From an uncultured Collinsella sp. (GTDB taxonomy: Bacteria; Actinomycetota; Coriobacteriia; Coriobacteriales; Coriobacteriaceae), in contig CABRGB010000041.1 of NCBI GenBank assembly GCA_902470345.1, forward strand, positions 1-16,462: 16,462 nucleotides of DNA, in the 5' to 3' direction. Shown piece by piece: positions 1-7,170 of the stretch. Every line of letters starts with the position of its first letter. The first letter of the stretch is position 1. The notes beneath the pieces were generated by a model. The model worked only from the letters and a program-made list of their open reading frames with translations, ran no database searches and was not told the DNA's origin. A program made the translations under genes and the position numbers.

Positions 1-76
1 TGGTGCCCCCGGGCGGATTCGAACCGTCGACACCCGCTTTAGGAGAGCGGTGCTCTATCCCCTGAGCTACGGAGGC
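1..76 (-). tRNA. tRNA-Arg (anticodon CCT)
   Basis: The reverse complement folds as a complete cloverleaf. The 7-bp acceptor stem pairs GCCTCCG with CGGGGGC (one G-U pair), followed by the discriminator A and an encoded CCA (positions 1-3). The D arm is GCTC..GAGC. The anticodon stem CCGCT/AGCGG encloses the loop CTCCTAA, giving anticodon CCT, which reads AGG arginine codons. The T arm contains GGTTCGAATCC. A TACACT box on the minus strand (87-92) about 10 nt upstream of the 5' end is a plausible -10 element. The gene runs to the window edge, and its CCA end is the first base group of the window. Confidence 0.95.
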
Positions 77-116
77 ATGTTGTATTAGTGTAGCAGATTT
101 GCACTATCGTCACGAG

Positions 117-174
117 GTAGTCATTGGGGACGTTCTTTGATGACTAGTCGTTTAAGAACGTCCCCAACGACTAC
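117..174. repeat. REPIN-like palindromic repeat, family A (two inverted units)
   Basis: Two copies of a ~30-bp unit lie head to head. Unit 1 (117-146) starts GTAG and has stem TAGTCAT (118-124) pairing with ATGACTA (140-146) around a loop containing TGGGGACGTTCTT. Unit 2 (145-174) is the inverted copy, with stem TAGTCGT/ACGACTA, ending CTAC. The two units also pair with each other over about 21 bp with a single G/T-type difference. The GTAG head and doublet layout match what is known of REP/REPIN elements mobilised by REP-associated tyrosine transposases (RAYTs); no transposase lies in the window. The repeat sits 7 bp after the DUF956 stop codon and could also stabilise or end that transcript, but there is no T tract. 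Confidence 0.75.
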
Positions 175-181
175 CCAGCGA

Positions 182-580
182 CTAGTTGCCTTTGTGGAAG
201 AGGTTTTTGATAACGGAGGGGATGCTCTTGGCGCCCTTGGCCGTCACATCGATGAAGTCGGGCGAACGCACGAGCTTATCCTCGTCGACGTACTTGCGAA
301 CCGCACGAAGCGTCTCTTTGTCGTCGCGCGTCGAAAACGTAAAGTGGCCGTTATCCTTGGTAAAGATGGCAAAACGCGTAATCTTCTTGGTGCCGCGCAA
401 AACCTCGGCGGCGATATAGTCGACCTCGTCCCACGGAATCTGAATAAAATCCTCGGGATTACGCTCGTTATAGTACTCGAACGCCTTATTGCCCACCATC
501 ACGTTACCGTGGCTGGTAAGCCCCATCAGGCAGGTCGCCGGCGTTGCCAGATCGACCGTGCTGTTCTGAGATTGCGCCAT
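182..580 (-). CDS. DUF956 family protein of mannose-family PTS operon (ManO-like)
   Basis: This is a 132-aa protein whose N-terminal part (MAQSQNSTVDLATPATCLMG) and the later IPWDEVDYIAAEV and FTFSTRDDKETLRAVRKYV segments match my recollection of DUF956, a small soluble family encoded almost only beside mannose-class PTS permeases. It has been called ManO, and its biochemical role is not established. I chose the start at 580 because GGAGGG lies 9 nt upstream. An in-frame upstream start at 631 would put the 5' end inside the terminator hairpin at 600-644 and has no ribosome binding site. It is the last gene of the PTS operon and is separated from IID by that hairpin, so it is probably transcribed by read-through at a reduced level. 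The C-terminal ~20 residues (KGAKSIPSVIKNLFHKGN) are basic and poorly conserved by eye. Confidence 0.85.
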   Translation of the reverse strand: MAQSQNSTVDLATPATCLMGLTSHGNVMVGNKAFEYYNERNPEDFIQIPWDEVDYIAAEVLRGTKKITRFAIFTKDNGHFTFSTRDDKETLRAVRKYVDEDKLVRSPDFIDVTAKGAKSIPSVIKNLFHKGN

Positions 581-599
581 GCGCGCCTCGCCCTCCAAA

Positions 600-644
600 T
601 AAAACAATCGGACCGCATCCAGTGTACCCACCGGGTGCGGTCCG
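600..644 (-). terminator. Intrinsic terminator/attenuator between IID and DUF956
   Basis: On the minus strand a long hairpin forms. The outer stem is CGGACCGCA/TGCGGTCCG (636-644 with 609-617). The inner stem is CCGGTG/CACTGG closing a GGTA loop. It is followed by ATTGTTTTAT. It lies inside the operon, between the IID stop (701) and the DUF956 start (580), so it is best read as a partial terminator that lowers DUF956 expression relative to the permease genes. Confidence 0.75.
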
Positions 645-700
645 TTTCAATAGCTCAAAAGCCCTTGCCTAGCAACTCTCGGTCTTAAGCCGAAGCGTGC

Positions 701-1621
701 TTACATGAAGCCGCAGACGCGACCGATAATGCCGACGGCGAAGAGAGCCAGGATGATGACGATCGGGCTGACCTTCTTCTTGAGGAGCTTGCAGACCAGC
801 AGGGTCAGGCACACGGCGGCAAGGCCGGGGATGAGCTGATCGAGGTTGGCCTGAAGCGTGGTGACCTTCACCTGATCAAGGGCGTTAGCACCGATGGAGT
901 TATACATCGTCAGTGCTTCCTTGACACCCTCAGAACCGGAGGGCAGGTTAGCCCAGTCGATAAAGGCGCCAGCAGACTGCGTGACCTTGGAGACGACCGG
1001 GGTGAAGGAGATGGACACCCAGCGCTCGACCAGGGCGCCGATGATGAACATGCCCAGGATGGAAGCACCCTCGGTAACCTTGCCCATCAGACCGCCGGAG
1101 AGGTCCTTGGCGATGGAGGAGCCGACCTTGTAGCCAAACTCCTGCGTGTACCACAGGAAGGCGTAACGGATGATGTTCCACGCGAAGAAGAACAGCAGCG
1201 GACCGGCGATGCTGCCGGACAGGGCCATGGAAGCGCCCAGAGCGCCCAGAATCGGGCGAAGGGTGAACCAGAAGGCGGGGTCGCCGACGCCGGCGAGCGG
1301 GCCCATCATACCGACCTTGACGCCCTGGATGGCGACGTCGTCGATCGGAGCACCGTTGGCGCGCTCCTCCTCGAGAGCGAGGGTAACGCCAATGACGGGG
1401 GCGGAAACATAGGGGTGGGTGTTATAGAACTCCAGGTGGCGCTTAAGAGCGGCAATCTGGTCATCCTTGCTGGTGTAGAGCTTCTTGATCGCAGGGATCA
1501 TTGCGAAGCACCAGCCGCCGTTCTGCATACGCTCGTAGTTCCACGAGCCCTGAAGGAACTGATGACGGAAGCAAACCTTCTTGCGGTCAGCCTTGGTGAG
1601 CTGAATCTTGTTCTCTGCCAT
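701..1621 (-). CDS. PTS mannose-family permease subunit IID
   Basis: This 306-aa integral membrane subunit belongs to a mannose/fructose/sorbose-class PTS transporter and works with IIC to move the sugar across the membrane while IIAB phosphorylates it. The N-terminal segment TKADRKKVCFRHQFLQGSWN followed by YERMQNGGWCFAMIPAIKKLY is the usual IID beginning. The central GPLAGVGDPAFWFTLRPILGALGASMA segment is the conserved IID signature. Hydrophobic stretches lie at roughly residues 125-160, 185-205 and the C-terminal 40 residues. The start at 1621 (ATG) is preceded by AGGAGGGG at about 10 nt. A GTG three codons upstream (1630) overlaps that ribosome binding site and is less likely. It starts 16 bp after the IIC stop, so the two are co-translated in one operon. 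Gram-positive equivalents are called ManN, but the substrate cannot be told from sequence. Confidence 0.93.
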   Translation of the reverse strand: MAENKIQLTKADRKKVCFRHQFLQGSWNYERMQNGGWCFAMIPAIKKLYTSKDDQIAALKRHLEFYNTHPYVSAPVIGVTLALEEERANGAPIDDVAIQGVKVGMMGPLAGVGDPAFWFTLRPILGALGASMALSGSIAGPLLFFFAWNIIRYAFLWYTQEFGYKVGSSIAKDLSGGLMGKVTEGASILGMFIIGALVERWVSISFTPVVSKVTQSAGAFIDWANLPSGSEGVKEALTMYNSIGANALDQVKVTTLQANLDQLIPGLAAVCLTLLVCKLLKKKVSPIVIILALFAVGIIGRVCGFM

Positions 1622-1637
1622 ATGTATCACTCCCCTC

Positions 1638-2456
1638 CTACTCGTAATCGTTCAGAATGTCGCCGAGCGGGTCGCCGGAGCCACCGCCCATGCCGCCACC
1701 CTGCTTGGCCAGATCCTTAAGGCCAAGGTAGATGAGGGCAAGGGAAATGCCGATGAGGCCAAGGGCGATCAGCGTGAGCTGAGGGATGGCAGCAAGGACA
1801 AAGCCGAGGATGAAGAACGGCCAGGTCTCCTTGGTGGCCATCATGTTGATGACCATGGCGTAACCGACGGAAGCGACCATGCCGCCGCCGACAGCCATGC
1901 CGCCGGACAGCCAGTCGGGCATAGCGTTAAGCGCGTTGGTAACAGCCTCGGCCGGGATGATGCACAGAAGCACTGCCGGGATGGCGATACGAAGGCCCTG
2001 CATAAGGATGGCAATGTACTGCCAGCGCTCGATGCCGGCGAAGTCGCCCTTCTCGGCGCAACCGTCCATGGCGTGAGCGATAGCGGTAGCCAGGGTACGG
2101 CAGATCATGGTCAGGAACAGGCCAGCGACCGACAGCGGGACAGCGACGGCGATAGCGGCGGTAACGGCCTTCGACGGATCGGTAGCGCCGCCGTTGAGGG
2201 CGAGCACCATGATGATCGAAGAGGCGACCGAGGCCAGAGCGGCGTCAGGCGCGACGGCGGCGCCGACGTTAGCCCAGCCAAGGGCCATCATCTGGAGCGA
2301 ACCGCCCAGGAGGATGCCCTCCTGAAGGTGACCGGTTACGAGACCGATAAGCGTGCATGCCACGAGCGGCTGATGGAACTGGAACTCATCCAGAATGCCT
2401 TCCATACCGGCAAGCAACGCGACAATCGCAACAAGCAGAATAGTGATTGCAGACAT
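1638..2456 (-). CDS. PTS mannose-family permease subunit IIC
   Basis: This 272-aa polytopic membrane protein is the IIC channel subunit of a mannose-class PTS. The start MSAITILLVAIVALLAG and the following DEFQFHQPLVACTLIGLVTG and QEGILLGGSLQMMALGWANVGAA segments are characteristic of the EII-Sor/IIC family. Hydrophobic segments follow through about residue 250, then a short Gly-rich tail (GGGMGGGSG). The length is close to the family's usual 250-270. The ATG at 2456 has a strong AAGGAGGG about 8 nt upstream. It begins 18 bp after the IIAB stop and ends 16 bp before IID, the standard gene order for this permease class (Gram-positive ManM equivalent). Substrate not determinable. Confidence 0.93.
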   Translation of the reverse strand: MSAITILLVAIVALLAGMEGILDEFQFHQPLVACTLIGLVTGHLQEGILLGGSLQMMALGWANVGAAVAPDAALASVASSIIMVLALNGGATDPSKAVTAAIAVAVPLSVAGLFLTMICRTLATAIAHAMDGCAEKGDFAGIERWQYIAILMQGLRIAIPAVLLCIIPAEAVTNALNAMPDWLSGGMAVGGGMVASVGYAMVINMMATKETWPFFILGFVLAAIPQLTLIALGLIGISLALIYLGLKDLAKQGGGMGGGSGDPLGDILNDYE

Positions 2457-2474
2457 GTATCGGACCCTCCTTTA

Positions 2475-3464
2475 CTATGCTTGAGCGGCCAGTTCGGCCT
2501 TAGCTTTCTTCAACATGGCGTCGAGATCCTCGGAGGAATCCGAAGGAACCTTGCGGACCTCGAACTTGACGCCCTTGGCCTTGAGGGCCTCGAGAGTCTT
2601 GACGTCATCATCGCCCATAGCGACGGCGTTGGTGACGACGACCTTGCCCTTGGAGTGAGCCATGGAGCCGATGTTGACTTCCTTGATGTCGACGCCGGCC
2701 TCGATGGCCTTGAGCAGATCCTGCGGGTTCTCAAAGAGCAGCATGGCCTTGGTGTCACCAAAGCGCGTGTCCTTGACGACCTCGGCCATCTTCTTGATGG
2801 GCACGACGTTGGCATGGACTCCCGGAGGGGCAGCCTGCTCGATCATGGTCTTGCGGAGCTCGTCGTGAGCAACGCCGTCGGAAACCACGATGATGCGGTT
2901 GGGGTTGATCTGCTTGGTCCACGTGGTGGCCACCTGACCATGCAGCAGACGGGTGTCGATACGGACGTGGGCAATCTTGATGTGCCCGTCGCCGATGACC
3001 GTTCCCGGAGGGATGGCGCCTGCAGGAGCAGCGGCGGCCGCAGCCGGCTTCTTCTCCTCGGGCTCCAGAGACTCGGGCTTGACGCGTACGCCAGCCTTAG
3101 CCTCAGTCACGAGATGTTTTGCGATCGCATGTGCAGTGTTCTTTGCGTCAAAGCGCTGCGAATATGCCTCGATGAGCATAGGCAGGTTGACACCGGTGAC
3201 GATAGCCCAGGAATCGTGGCCCTCGATGAGCCCGCTAATCTGGTTGAACGGCGTGCCGCCCCACAGATCAACGAGGAAGAGCACCTGCTCCTGGTCCTCG
3301 AAGGAAGCGATTGCTTCCTCGACCTTGGCACGGAAGTCGTCAGGGCCCATGCTCGGCTCGAGCGAGACCACGGCAACAGACGGCTGATCGCCAAAGACCA
3401 TCGAGCCCGTCTGCTTGATTCCAGCTGCCAAGTCCCCGTGGCTAGCAAGAACAATACTTACCAT
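2475..3464 (-). CDS. PTS mannose-family fused phosphocarrier IIAB
   Basis: This 329-aa cytoplasmic protein relays phosphate from HPr to the incoming sugar. The N-terminal IIA domain (about 1-125) carries the phosphorylatable histidine in VLASHG (His9) and the DLWGGTPFN motif near residue 66. An Ala/Pro/Glu-rich linker (about 128-155, with EEKKPAAAAAAPAG) joins it to the IIB domain, which has HVRIDTRLLHGQV with the active histidine at 175. The fused IIAB arrangement is common in Gram-positive ManL-type proteins. I chose the ATG at 3464. AGGAGGT sits 6 nt upstream, and the adjacent GTG at 3467 is the alternative. It is the first gene of the four-gene operon. No dedicated transcriptional activator of the LevR type is present in this window. 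Confidence 0.93.
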   Translation of the reverse strand: MVSIVLASHGDLAAGIKQTGSMVFGDQPSVAVVSLEPSMGPDDFRAKVEEAIASFEDQEQVLFLVDLWGGTPFNQISGLIEGHDSWAIVTGVNLPMLIEAYSQRFDAKNTAHAIAKHLVTEAKAGVRVKPESLEPEEKKPAAAAAAPAGAIPPGTVIGDGHIKIAHVRIDTRLLHGQVATTWTKQINPNRIIVVSDGVAHDELRKTMIEQAAPPGVHANVVPIKKMAEVVKDTRFGDTKAMLLFENPQDLLKAIEAGVDIKEVNIGSMAHSKGKVVVTNAVAMGDDDVKTLEALKAKGVKFEVRKVPSDSSEDLDAMLKKAKAELAAQA

Positions 3465-3781
3465 CACATAACCTCCTTTTTGTCTACGTATTCCCTACAC
3501 GACATTAAGGAAGTATACCTGTTTAGTTTGTGGAATTATCGCTAAATTTGCAAAAGGTTGCATTATTTGTTTAAAAGTCTAGGTTTGTTACAAGTTGATT
3601 ACGTTGCTGGTTTTTCACTCATTACCCGCCAAGGCGCCGCTCATCAAGCCGTGCATTTTACAGATACAAGCAGGCTGTTCATTAATATCGATTTTAGGCA
3701 AGCTCGAATGCACTTGTACTGCCGCTATTTTGTTTAAACAGACATAACTTGACTATTAGCGTGACTTATGCTCTAGCGCAA
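3465..3781 (-). promoter_or_regulatory. AT-rich upstream region of the PTS operon with candidate promoter
   Basis: This gene-free stretch is clearly more AT-rich than its surroundings. The only reasonable core-promoter element facing the PTS operon is TATACT on the minus strand (3512-3517), about 48 nt before the IIAB start. No good -35 hexamer lies 16-18 nt before it, so an activator may be needed. Upstream lies TTGCAAAAGGTTGCA (3548-3562 on the plus strand), which reads as a TTGCA direct repeat and contains GCAA/TTGC arms. It is a possible regulator site. I saw no sigma-54 GG-N10-GC element. No ORF here looks real. Confidence 0.4.
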
Positions 3782-3863
3782 GTAGTCATTGGGGACGTTC
3801 TTAAACGACTAGTCGTTGGGGACGTTCTTGTTTGACTAGTCGTTTAAGAACGTCCCCAACGAC
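3782..3863. repeat. Three-unit palindromic repeat, family A (REP-like cluster)
   Basis: There are three copies of the unit also seen at 117-174. Unit A (3782-3811, plus) starts GTAGTCATT. Unit B (3810-3838, plus) has TAGTCGTTGGGGACGTTCTT. Unit C (3837-3863, inverted) has AAGAACGTCCCCAACGAC and is cut short, lacking the final TAC. Neighbouring units share palindromic junctions: ACGACTAGTCGT at 3805-3816 is a perfect 12-bp palindrome, and GACTAGTC recurs at 3834-3841. Units B and C form a strong long hairpin. The cluster ends 4 bp after the hypA stop codon. The extra tandem unit suggests duplication within a REPIN. Confidence 0.75.
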
Positions 3864-3867
3864 CAAG

Positions 3868-4296
3868 TTAGGCGATGTGGAGGGGGTTGGCGGCGTCGAC
3901 GGCGTCGGGGGCGTCGGAAGGGCCATCGGGGGCAGCGCCTGCCGGGTCCTCGTCGGGGGTCTCGATCTGCTTGATCATGACCTCCTGACCCTGCAGCAGG
4001 TATGTCTCGCCGCTACCGCAATGGGGGCAGGTCTTGCCGTGCTCGACCGTCGCGTAGTCGCGGCCGCACGCCTCGCAATGTGTCACGGCCTCGACGGGCT
4101 CCACAATAAGCTCCGCATCCTCGGTGATGGACTTTTTATCTGCCGCCCAGCGCCAAGCGTCGAGCAGTAAGTCGGAAACGACGCCCGAGACCTCGCCCAG
4201 CAGCAGCGTGACGCTCGAAACGCGACTCACGCCATTGGCGCGCGCCACGTTCTCAACATCGCGAATGATGTGATAAACGATTCCCAATTCGTGCAA
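3868..4296 (-). CDS. hypA: Hydrogenase maturation nickel metallochaperone HypA
   Basis: HypA delivers Ni(II), together with HypB, to the large subunit of [NiFe]-hydrogenase. The 142-aa protein has the family's nickel-binding start Met-His-Glu (His2). It also has a zinc site of two CxxC pairs: CEAC (Cys74, Cys77) and CPHC (Cys90, Cys93). The start codon is TTG at 4296. It is fixed by the need for His at position 2 and supported by GAAAGG 8 nt upstream. The family is usually about 113-118 aa. Here an extra ~30-residue Asp/Ala/Pro-rich tail (after KQIETPDED) follows the conserved core. No other hyp or hydrogenase gene is in the window, so its partners must be elsewhere. A terminator (4332-4375) separates it from the upstream oxidoreductase, which argues against strict co-transcription. 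Confidence 0.93.
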   Translation of the reverse strand: MHELGIVYHIIRDVENVARANGVSRVSSVTLLLGEVSGVVSDLLLDAWRWAADKKSITEDAELIVEPVEAVTHCEACGRDYATVEHGKTCPHCGSGETYLLQGQEVMIKQIETPDEDPAGAAPDGPSDAPDAVDAANPLHIA

Positions 4297-4331
4297 GGTA
4301 GAAACCTTTCAACAACGGTTGATGCGATGCA

Positions 4332-4375
4332 AACTCAAAGCAAGGGGACGGCGAAATCTAGTCTGCGCCGTCCCC
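4332..4375 (-). terminator. Intrinsic terminator downstream of the flavoprotein oxidoreductase
   Basis: On the minus strand GGGGACGGCG (4366-4375) pairs perfectly with CGCCGTCCCC (4344-4353) around a 12-nt loop. It is followed by TTGCTTTGAGTTT. The 10-bp GC stem is strong but the T tract is interrupted, so termination may be incomplete. It lies between the oxidoreductase stop (4393) and hypA. Confidence 0.65.
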
Positions 4376-4392
4376 CTACCGGCCATGGTTAC

Positions 4393-7170
4393 CTATTTAC
4401 GACCGAACTTGATTTTGATTGCGCGTTTCAAAGCGTACTTACCCAGACTGGGGAGCTTTTGCTCGTATTTGACCATCGTGGAGCACTCGGGGCGGTCGCG
4501 ATCCAGATGGATGGCGTCGAACGCGCACTTGGTGGTGCACAGGCCGCAGCCGATGCACTTGTTGGGGTCGACGATCGAGGCACCGCAACCCAGGCAGCGG
4601 GCGGTCTCGGCGCGCACCTGCTCTTCGGTAAAGGTCTCGACGTACTCGCTAAAGGGCGCAGCCTTCTCGCGCTCGCGGTCCACGTGGGCAACCTCGCGGC
4701 TCGCGTTGTCGTAGCCCTCGAGCACAACGTCGTCGCGGTCGAGCGCGGTGTAGCGGCGCTGGTTGCGGCCGATGGTGAGCGTGGAGCCCGGCTGCACAAA
4801 GCGATGGATGGACACGGCGGCCTCGTGACCGGCGGCAATGGCATCGATGGCAAAGCTCGGACCGGTGTAGACATCGCCGCCCACAAAGATGTCGGGCTCG
4901 GCGGTCTGGTAGGTCTGGGGATCGGCAAGAGCACCCTGGCCGCGGCCAAGCTCCACCTTGGAGCCAGCCAGCAGGTCGCCCCACACAATGGACTGGCCAA
5001 TCGACATGACGACACGGTCGGCATCGACACGGCGCAAGTCGTTCTCGTCGTACTCGGGCGCAAAACGGCCCTCGTCGTCAAAGACACGCGTGCAGCGCTT
5101 GAAGGTGATACCGCACACACGACCGGCCTCGTCCAGGTGAACCTCCTTGGGACCCCAGCCGCAGCTGATGTGCGCGCCGTCCTCAACGGCCTCGCGACGC
5201 TCCTCCTCGCTGGCGGGCATCTGGGCCTCGCTCTCCAGGCAGAACATCTCAACGTGCTCGGAGCCCAGACGGCAGGCGTTGCGCGCGACGTCGATAGCCA
5301 CGTTGCCGCCGCCCACCACGATGGTGCGGCCGGGCAGCGCGTCGATCTTGCCACTGTTGACCTCGCGCAAAAAGTCGACGGCCACGGTCACGTCCTCGGC
5401 ATCCTCACCCGGAATACCGGCAAGGCGGCCACCCTGGCAGCCAATAGCCACGTAGAAGGCCTTAAAGCCCTGCTCGCGCAGCTCGTCGAGCGTCACATCG
5501 CGACCGACCTCCACGCCATAGCGGAACTCGGCGCCCATCAGGCGAATGATCTCGACCTCGGCCTCGATAACGTCCTTCTGCAGCTTAAAGCTGGGAATAC
5601 CGTAGGTGAGCATACCGCCCGGGCGCTCGTTCTTCTCGAACACGACAGGCTTGTAGCCCTTCTCGGCCAGGTAGAAAGCGCAGGACAGGCCGGCCGGACC
5701 GGCACCGATGATGGCGATCTTCTGGTCGAAGCCGCCGGCACGCGTCGGGGTCACCACAGGTGGGACATAGCGGGTCGCGGCATCCAGATCGCGCTGGGCG
5801 ATGAACTTCTTGACCTCGTCGATAGCCACGGCGGCGTCCACACGGCCGCGAGTGCAGACATCCTCACAGCGGCGGTTGCACACACGGCCGCAGATAGCGG
5901 GCAGCGGGTTCTCGCGCTTAATGAGTGCTAGGGCCTCGTCATAGCGACCCTGAGCCGCGAGCTTCAAATAGCCCTGAACGGCGACATGCGCGGGGCAGGC
6001 CGTCTTGCAGGGAGCGGTGCCGGACTCATGCGTCTCGATGCGGTTGTCGTTGCGGTAGTTGGGCGACCACTTGGTGTGATCCCACTTGGTGGCATCGGGC
6101 AGCTCCTGGCGCGGATACTCGGGCACCTGTCCGCCGGCCTTTTTGCTGCAGAGCTTCTGGCCCAGCTTGGCGGCACCGGCCGGGCACACCTCAACGCAGC
6201 GACCGCAGGCCACGCACTTGTCCTTCTCGACCTTGGCGACATAGGCCGAGCGCGACAGGTTGGGCGTGTTGAACAGCTGCGAGGTGCGCAGGGCGTAGCA
6301 CACGTTGACGTTGCAGTTGCAGATGGCGAAGATCTTGTTCTCGCCGTCGATGTTGGTGATCTGGTGCACAAAGCCGTTGTCCTCGGCCTGGCGCAGGATG
6401 TCGTAAACCTCGTCGCGGGTCACGTAATGGCCACGATCGGTTTCGACCACGTAGTCGGCCATATCGCCCACGGCGATACACCAATCGGCCGGGTCGTCGG
6501 CGCAGCCCTCACCCATCACGCGACGGCTCGCGCGGCAACTGCAGGTGCTGGCGGCATATTTGCCATCGTATTTGTCGAGCCAATGCTCGATATGCTCGAT
6601 CGGCACCGAGGTGCTCGAAGCATCGATAGCCTTCTCGACCGGAATGACGTGCATGCCGATACCGGCGCCTCCGGGCGGCACCATCGGCGTGGCCTTGGAC
6701 AGTGGTCCCTTGGACGCCTGCTCAAAGAACTTGGCATAGACCGGGTGCTCCTCGAGCTGGCTCACGCGCATGTTGAGGAACTCGGCAGAACCCGGCACCA
6801 GCATGGGCAGCACCCACTGCTTGGCGCGCTCGGGGTTTTCCCAGTTGTACTCGAGCAGACCCGTGTAGCTCATGTCGTCGAGCATCTTCTCGATATCAGC
6901 CTCGGGCATGCCGGTGAGCTTGACCATCTCGGGCAGCGTATAGGGACGGCGCATCTTCATCTTGCAGAGCACTTCGGCCTGCTCGTCGGTCGCGGCCTCG
7001 GCAAACGACCAGTACTCGTAGCCCAGCAGCTCGTCGCGATGCAGCAGACGGTTGGTGCAGTGCTCACACAGCTTGACGATGGCCTCGCGCGGATGCTCCG
7101 GCAGCGACGGCACGAACTCCGAACCGATATCGGGCTCGGTGTAGCTAATTCCCGGTCCGTTGAGAATCAT
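4393..7170 (-). CDS. FAD/NAD(P)-dependent oxidoreductase, GltD-like, with multiple Fe-S cluster motifs
   Basis: This is a 925-aa cytoplasmic flavin/iron-sulfur protein. From N to C it contains several parts. First is an unusual ~300-residue module with Cys motifs CSC (Cys210/212), Cys223, Cys231 and CNC (Cys284/286) plus Cys291. Next is a ferredoxin motif CVACGRCVEVCP (Cys319/322/325/329). Then comes the GltD-type Fe-S domain (CKTACPAH near 388, CGRVCNRRCEDVC at 427-439). The FAD-binding GAGPAG is at 489-494, with a NAD(P)H-binding GGGNVA at 620-625. The flavin-closing segment FVGGDVYTGPSFAIDAIAAG follows. Last is a C-terminal CLGCG...CIGCGLCTTKC cluster (859-882). The core family (glutamate synthase small subunit, NfnB/SudA) passes electrons between NAD(P)H and Fe-S acceptors. 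The actual partner here is unknown. The ATG at 7170 has AAGGGA 6 nt upstream. In-frame codons to 7269 run through the operator region and are rejected. Divergent from a TetR gene. Confidence 0.88.
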   Translation of the reverse strand: MILNGPGISYTEPDIGSEFVPSLPEHPREAIVKLCEHCTNRLLHRDELLGYEYWSFAEAATDEQAEVLCKMKMRRPYTLPEMVKLTGMPEADIEKMLDDMSYTGLLEYNWENPERAKQWVLPMLVPGSAEFLNMRVSQLEEHPVYAKFFEQASKGPLSKATPMVPPGGAGIGMHVIPVEKAIDASSTSVPIEHIEHWLDKYDGKYAASTCSCRASRRVMGEGCADDPADWCIAVGDMADYVVETDRGHYVTRDEVYDILRQAEDNGFVHQITNIDGENKIFAICNCNVNVCYALRTSQLFNTPNLSRSAYVAKVEKDKCVACGRCVEVCPAGAAKLGQKLCSKKAGGQVPEYPRQELPDATKWDHTKWSPNYRNDNRIETHESGTAPCKTACPAHVAVQGYLKLAAQGRYDEALALIKRENPLPAICGRVCNRRCEDVCTRGRVDAAVAIDEVKKFIAQRDLDAATRYVPPVVTPTRAGGFDQKIAIIGAGPAGLSCAFYLAEKGYKPVVFEKNERPGGMLTYGIPSFKLQKDVIEAEVEIIRLMGAEFRYGVEVGRDVTLDELREQGFKAFYVAIGCQGGRLAGIPGEDAEDVTVAVDFLREVNSGKIDALPGRTIVVGGGNVAIDVARNACRLGSEHVEMFCLESEAQMPASEEERREAVEDGAHISCGWGPKEVHLDEAGRVCGITFKRCTRVFDDEGRFAPEYDENDLRRVDADRVVMSIGQSIVWGDLLAGSKVELGRGQGALADPQTYQTAEPDIFVGGDVYTGPSFAIDAIAAGHEAAVSIHRFVQPGSTLTIGRNQRRYTALDRDDVVLEGYDNASREVAHVDREREKAAPFSEYVETFTEEQVRAETARCLGCGASIVDPNKCIGCGLCTTKCAFDAIHLDRDRPECSTMVKYEQKLPSLGKYALKRAIKIKFGRK

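Noticed and set aside
1..76. tRNA-Arg as an attachment site for a genomic island
   Set aside because: No integrase, direct repeat of the tRNA 3' end or phage gene is seen in the window, and the flanking genes look like core functions.
117..174. CRISPR array or IS element ends
   Set aside because: The units are contiguous palindromes without unique spacers, and no transposase or target-site duplication is visible. A REPIN fits better.
1608..3545. 645-aa plus-strand open frame across the PTS operon
   Set aside because: It is antisense to three clearly recognised PTS genes, has low-complexity Gly/Asp/His composition and no ribosome binding site. It is an artefact of GC-rich codon bias.
3465..3781. 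Sigma-54 promoter for the mannose-class PTS operon
   Set aside because: No TGGCAC-N5-TTGC-like element was seen on the minus strand, and no LevR-type activator gene is present.
4270..5931. 553-aa plus-strand open frame opposite the flavoprotein
   Set aside because: It overlaps the flavoprotein and its terminator, is Ala/Gly/Leu-rich and has no recognisable motif.
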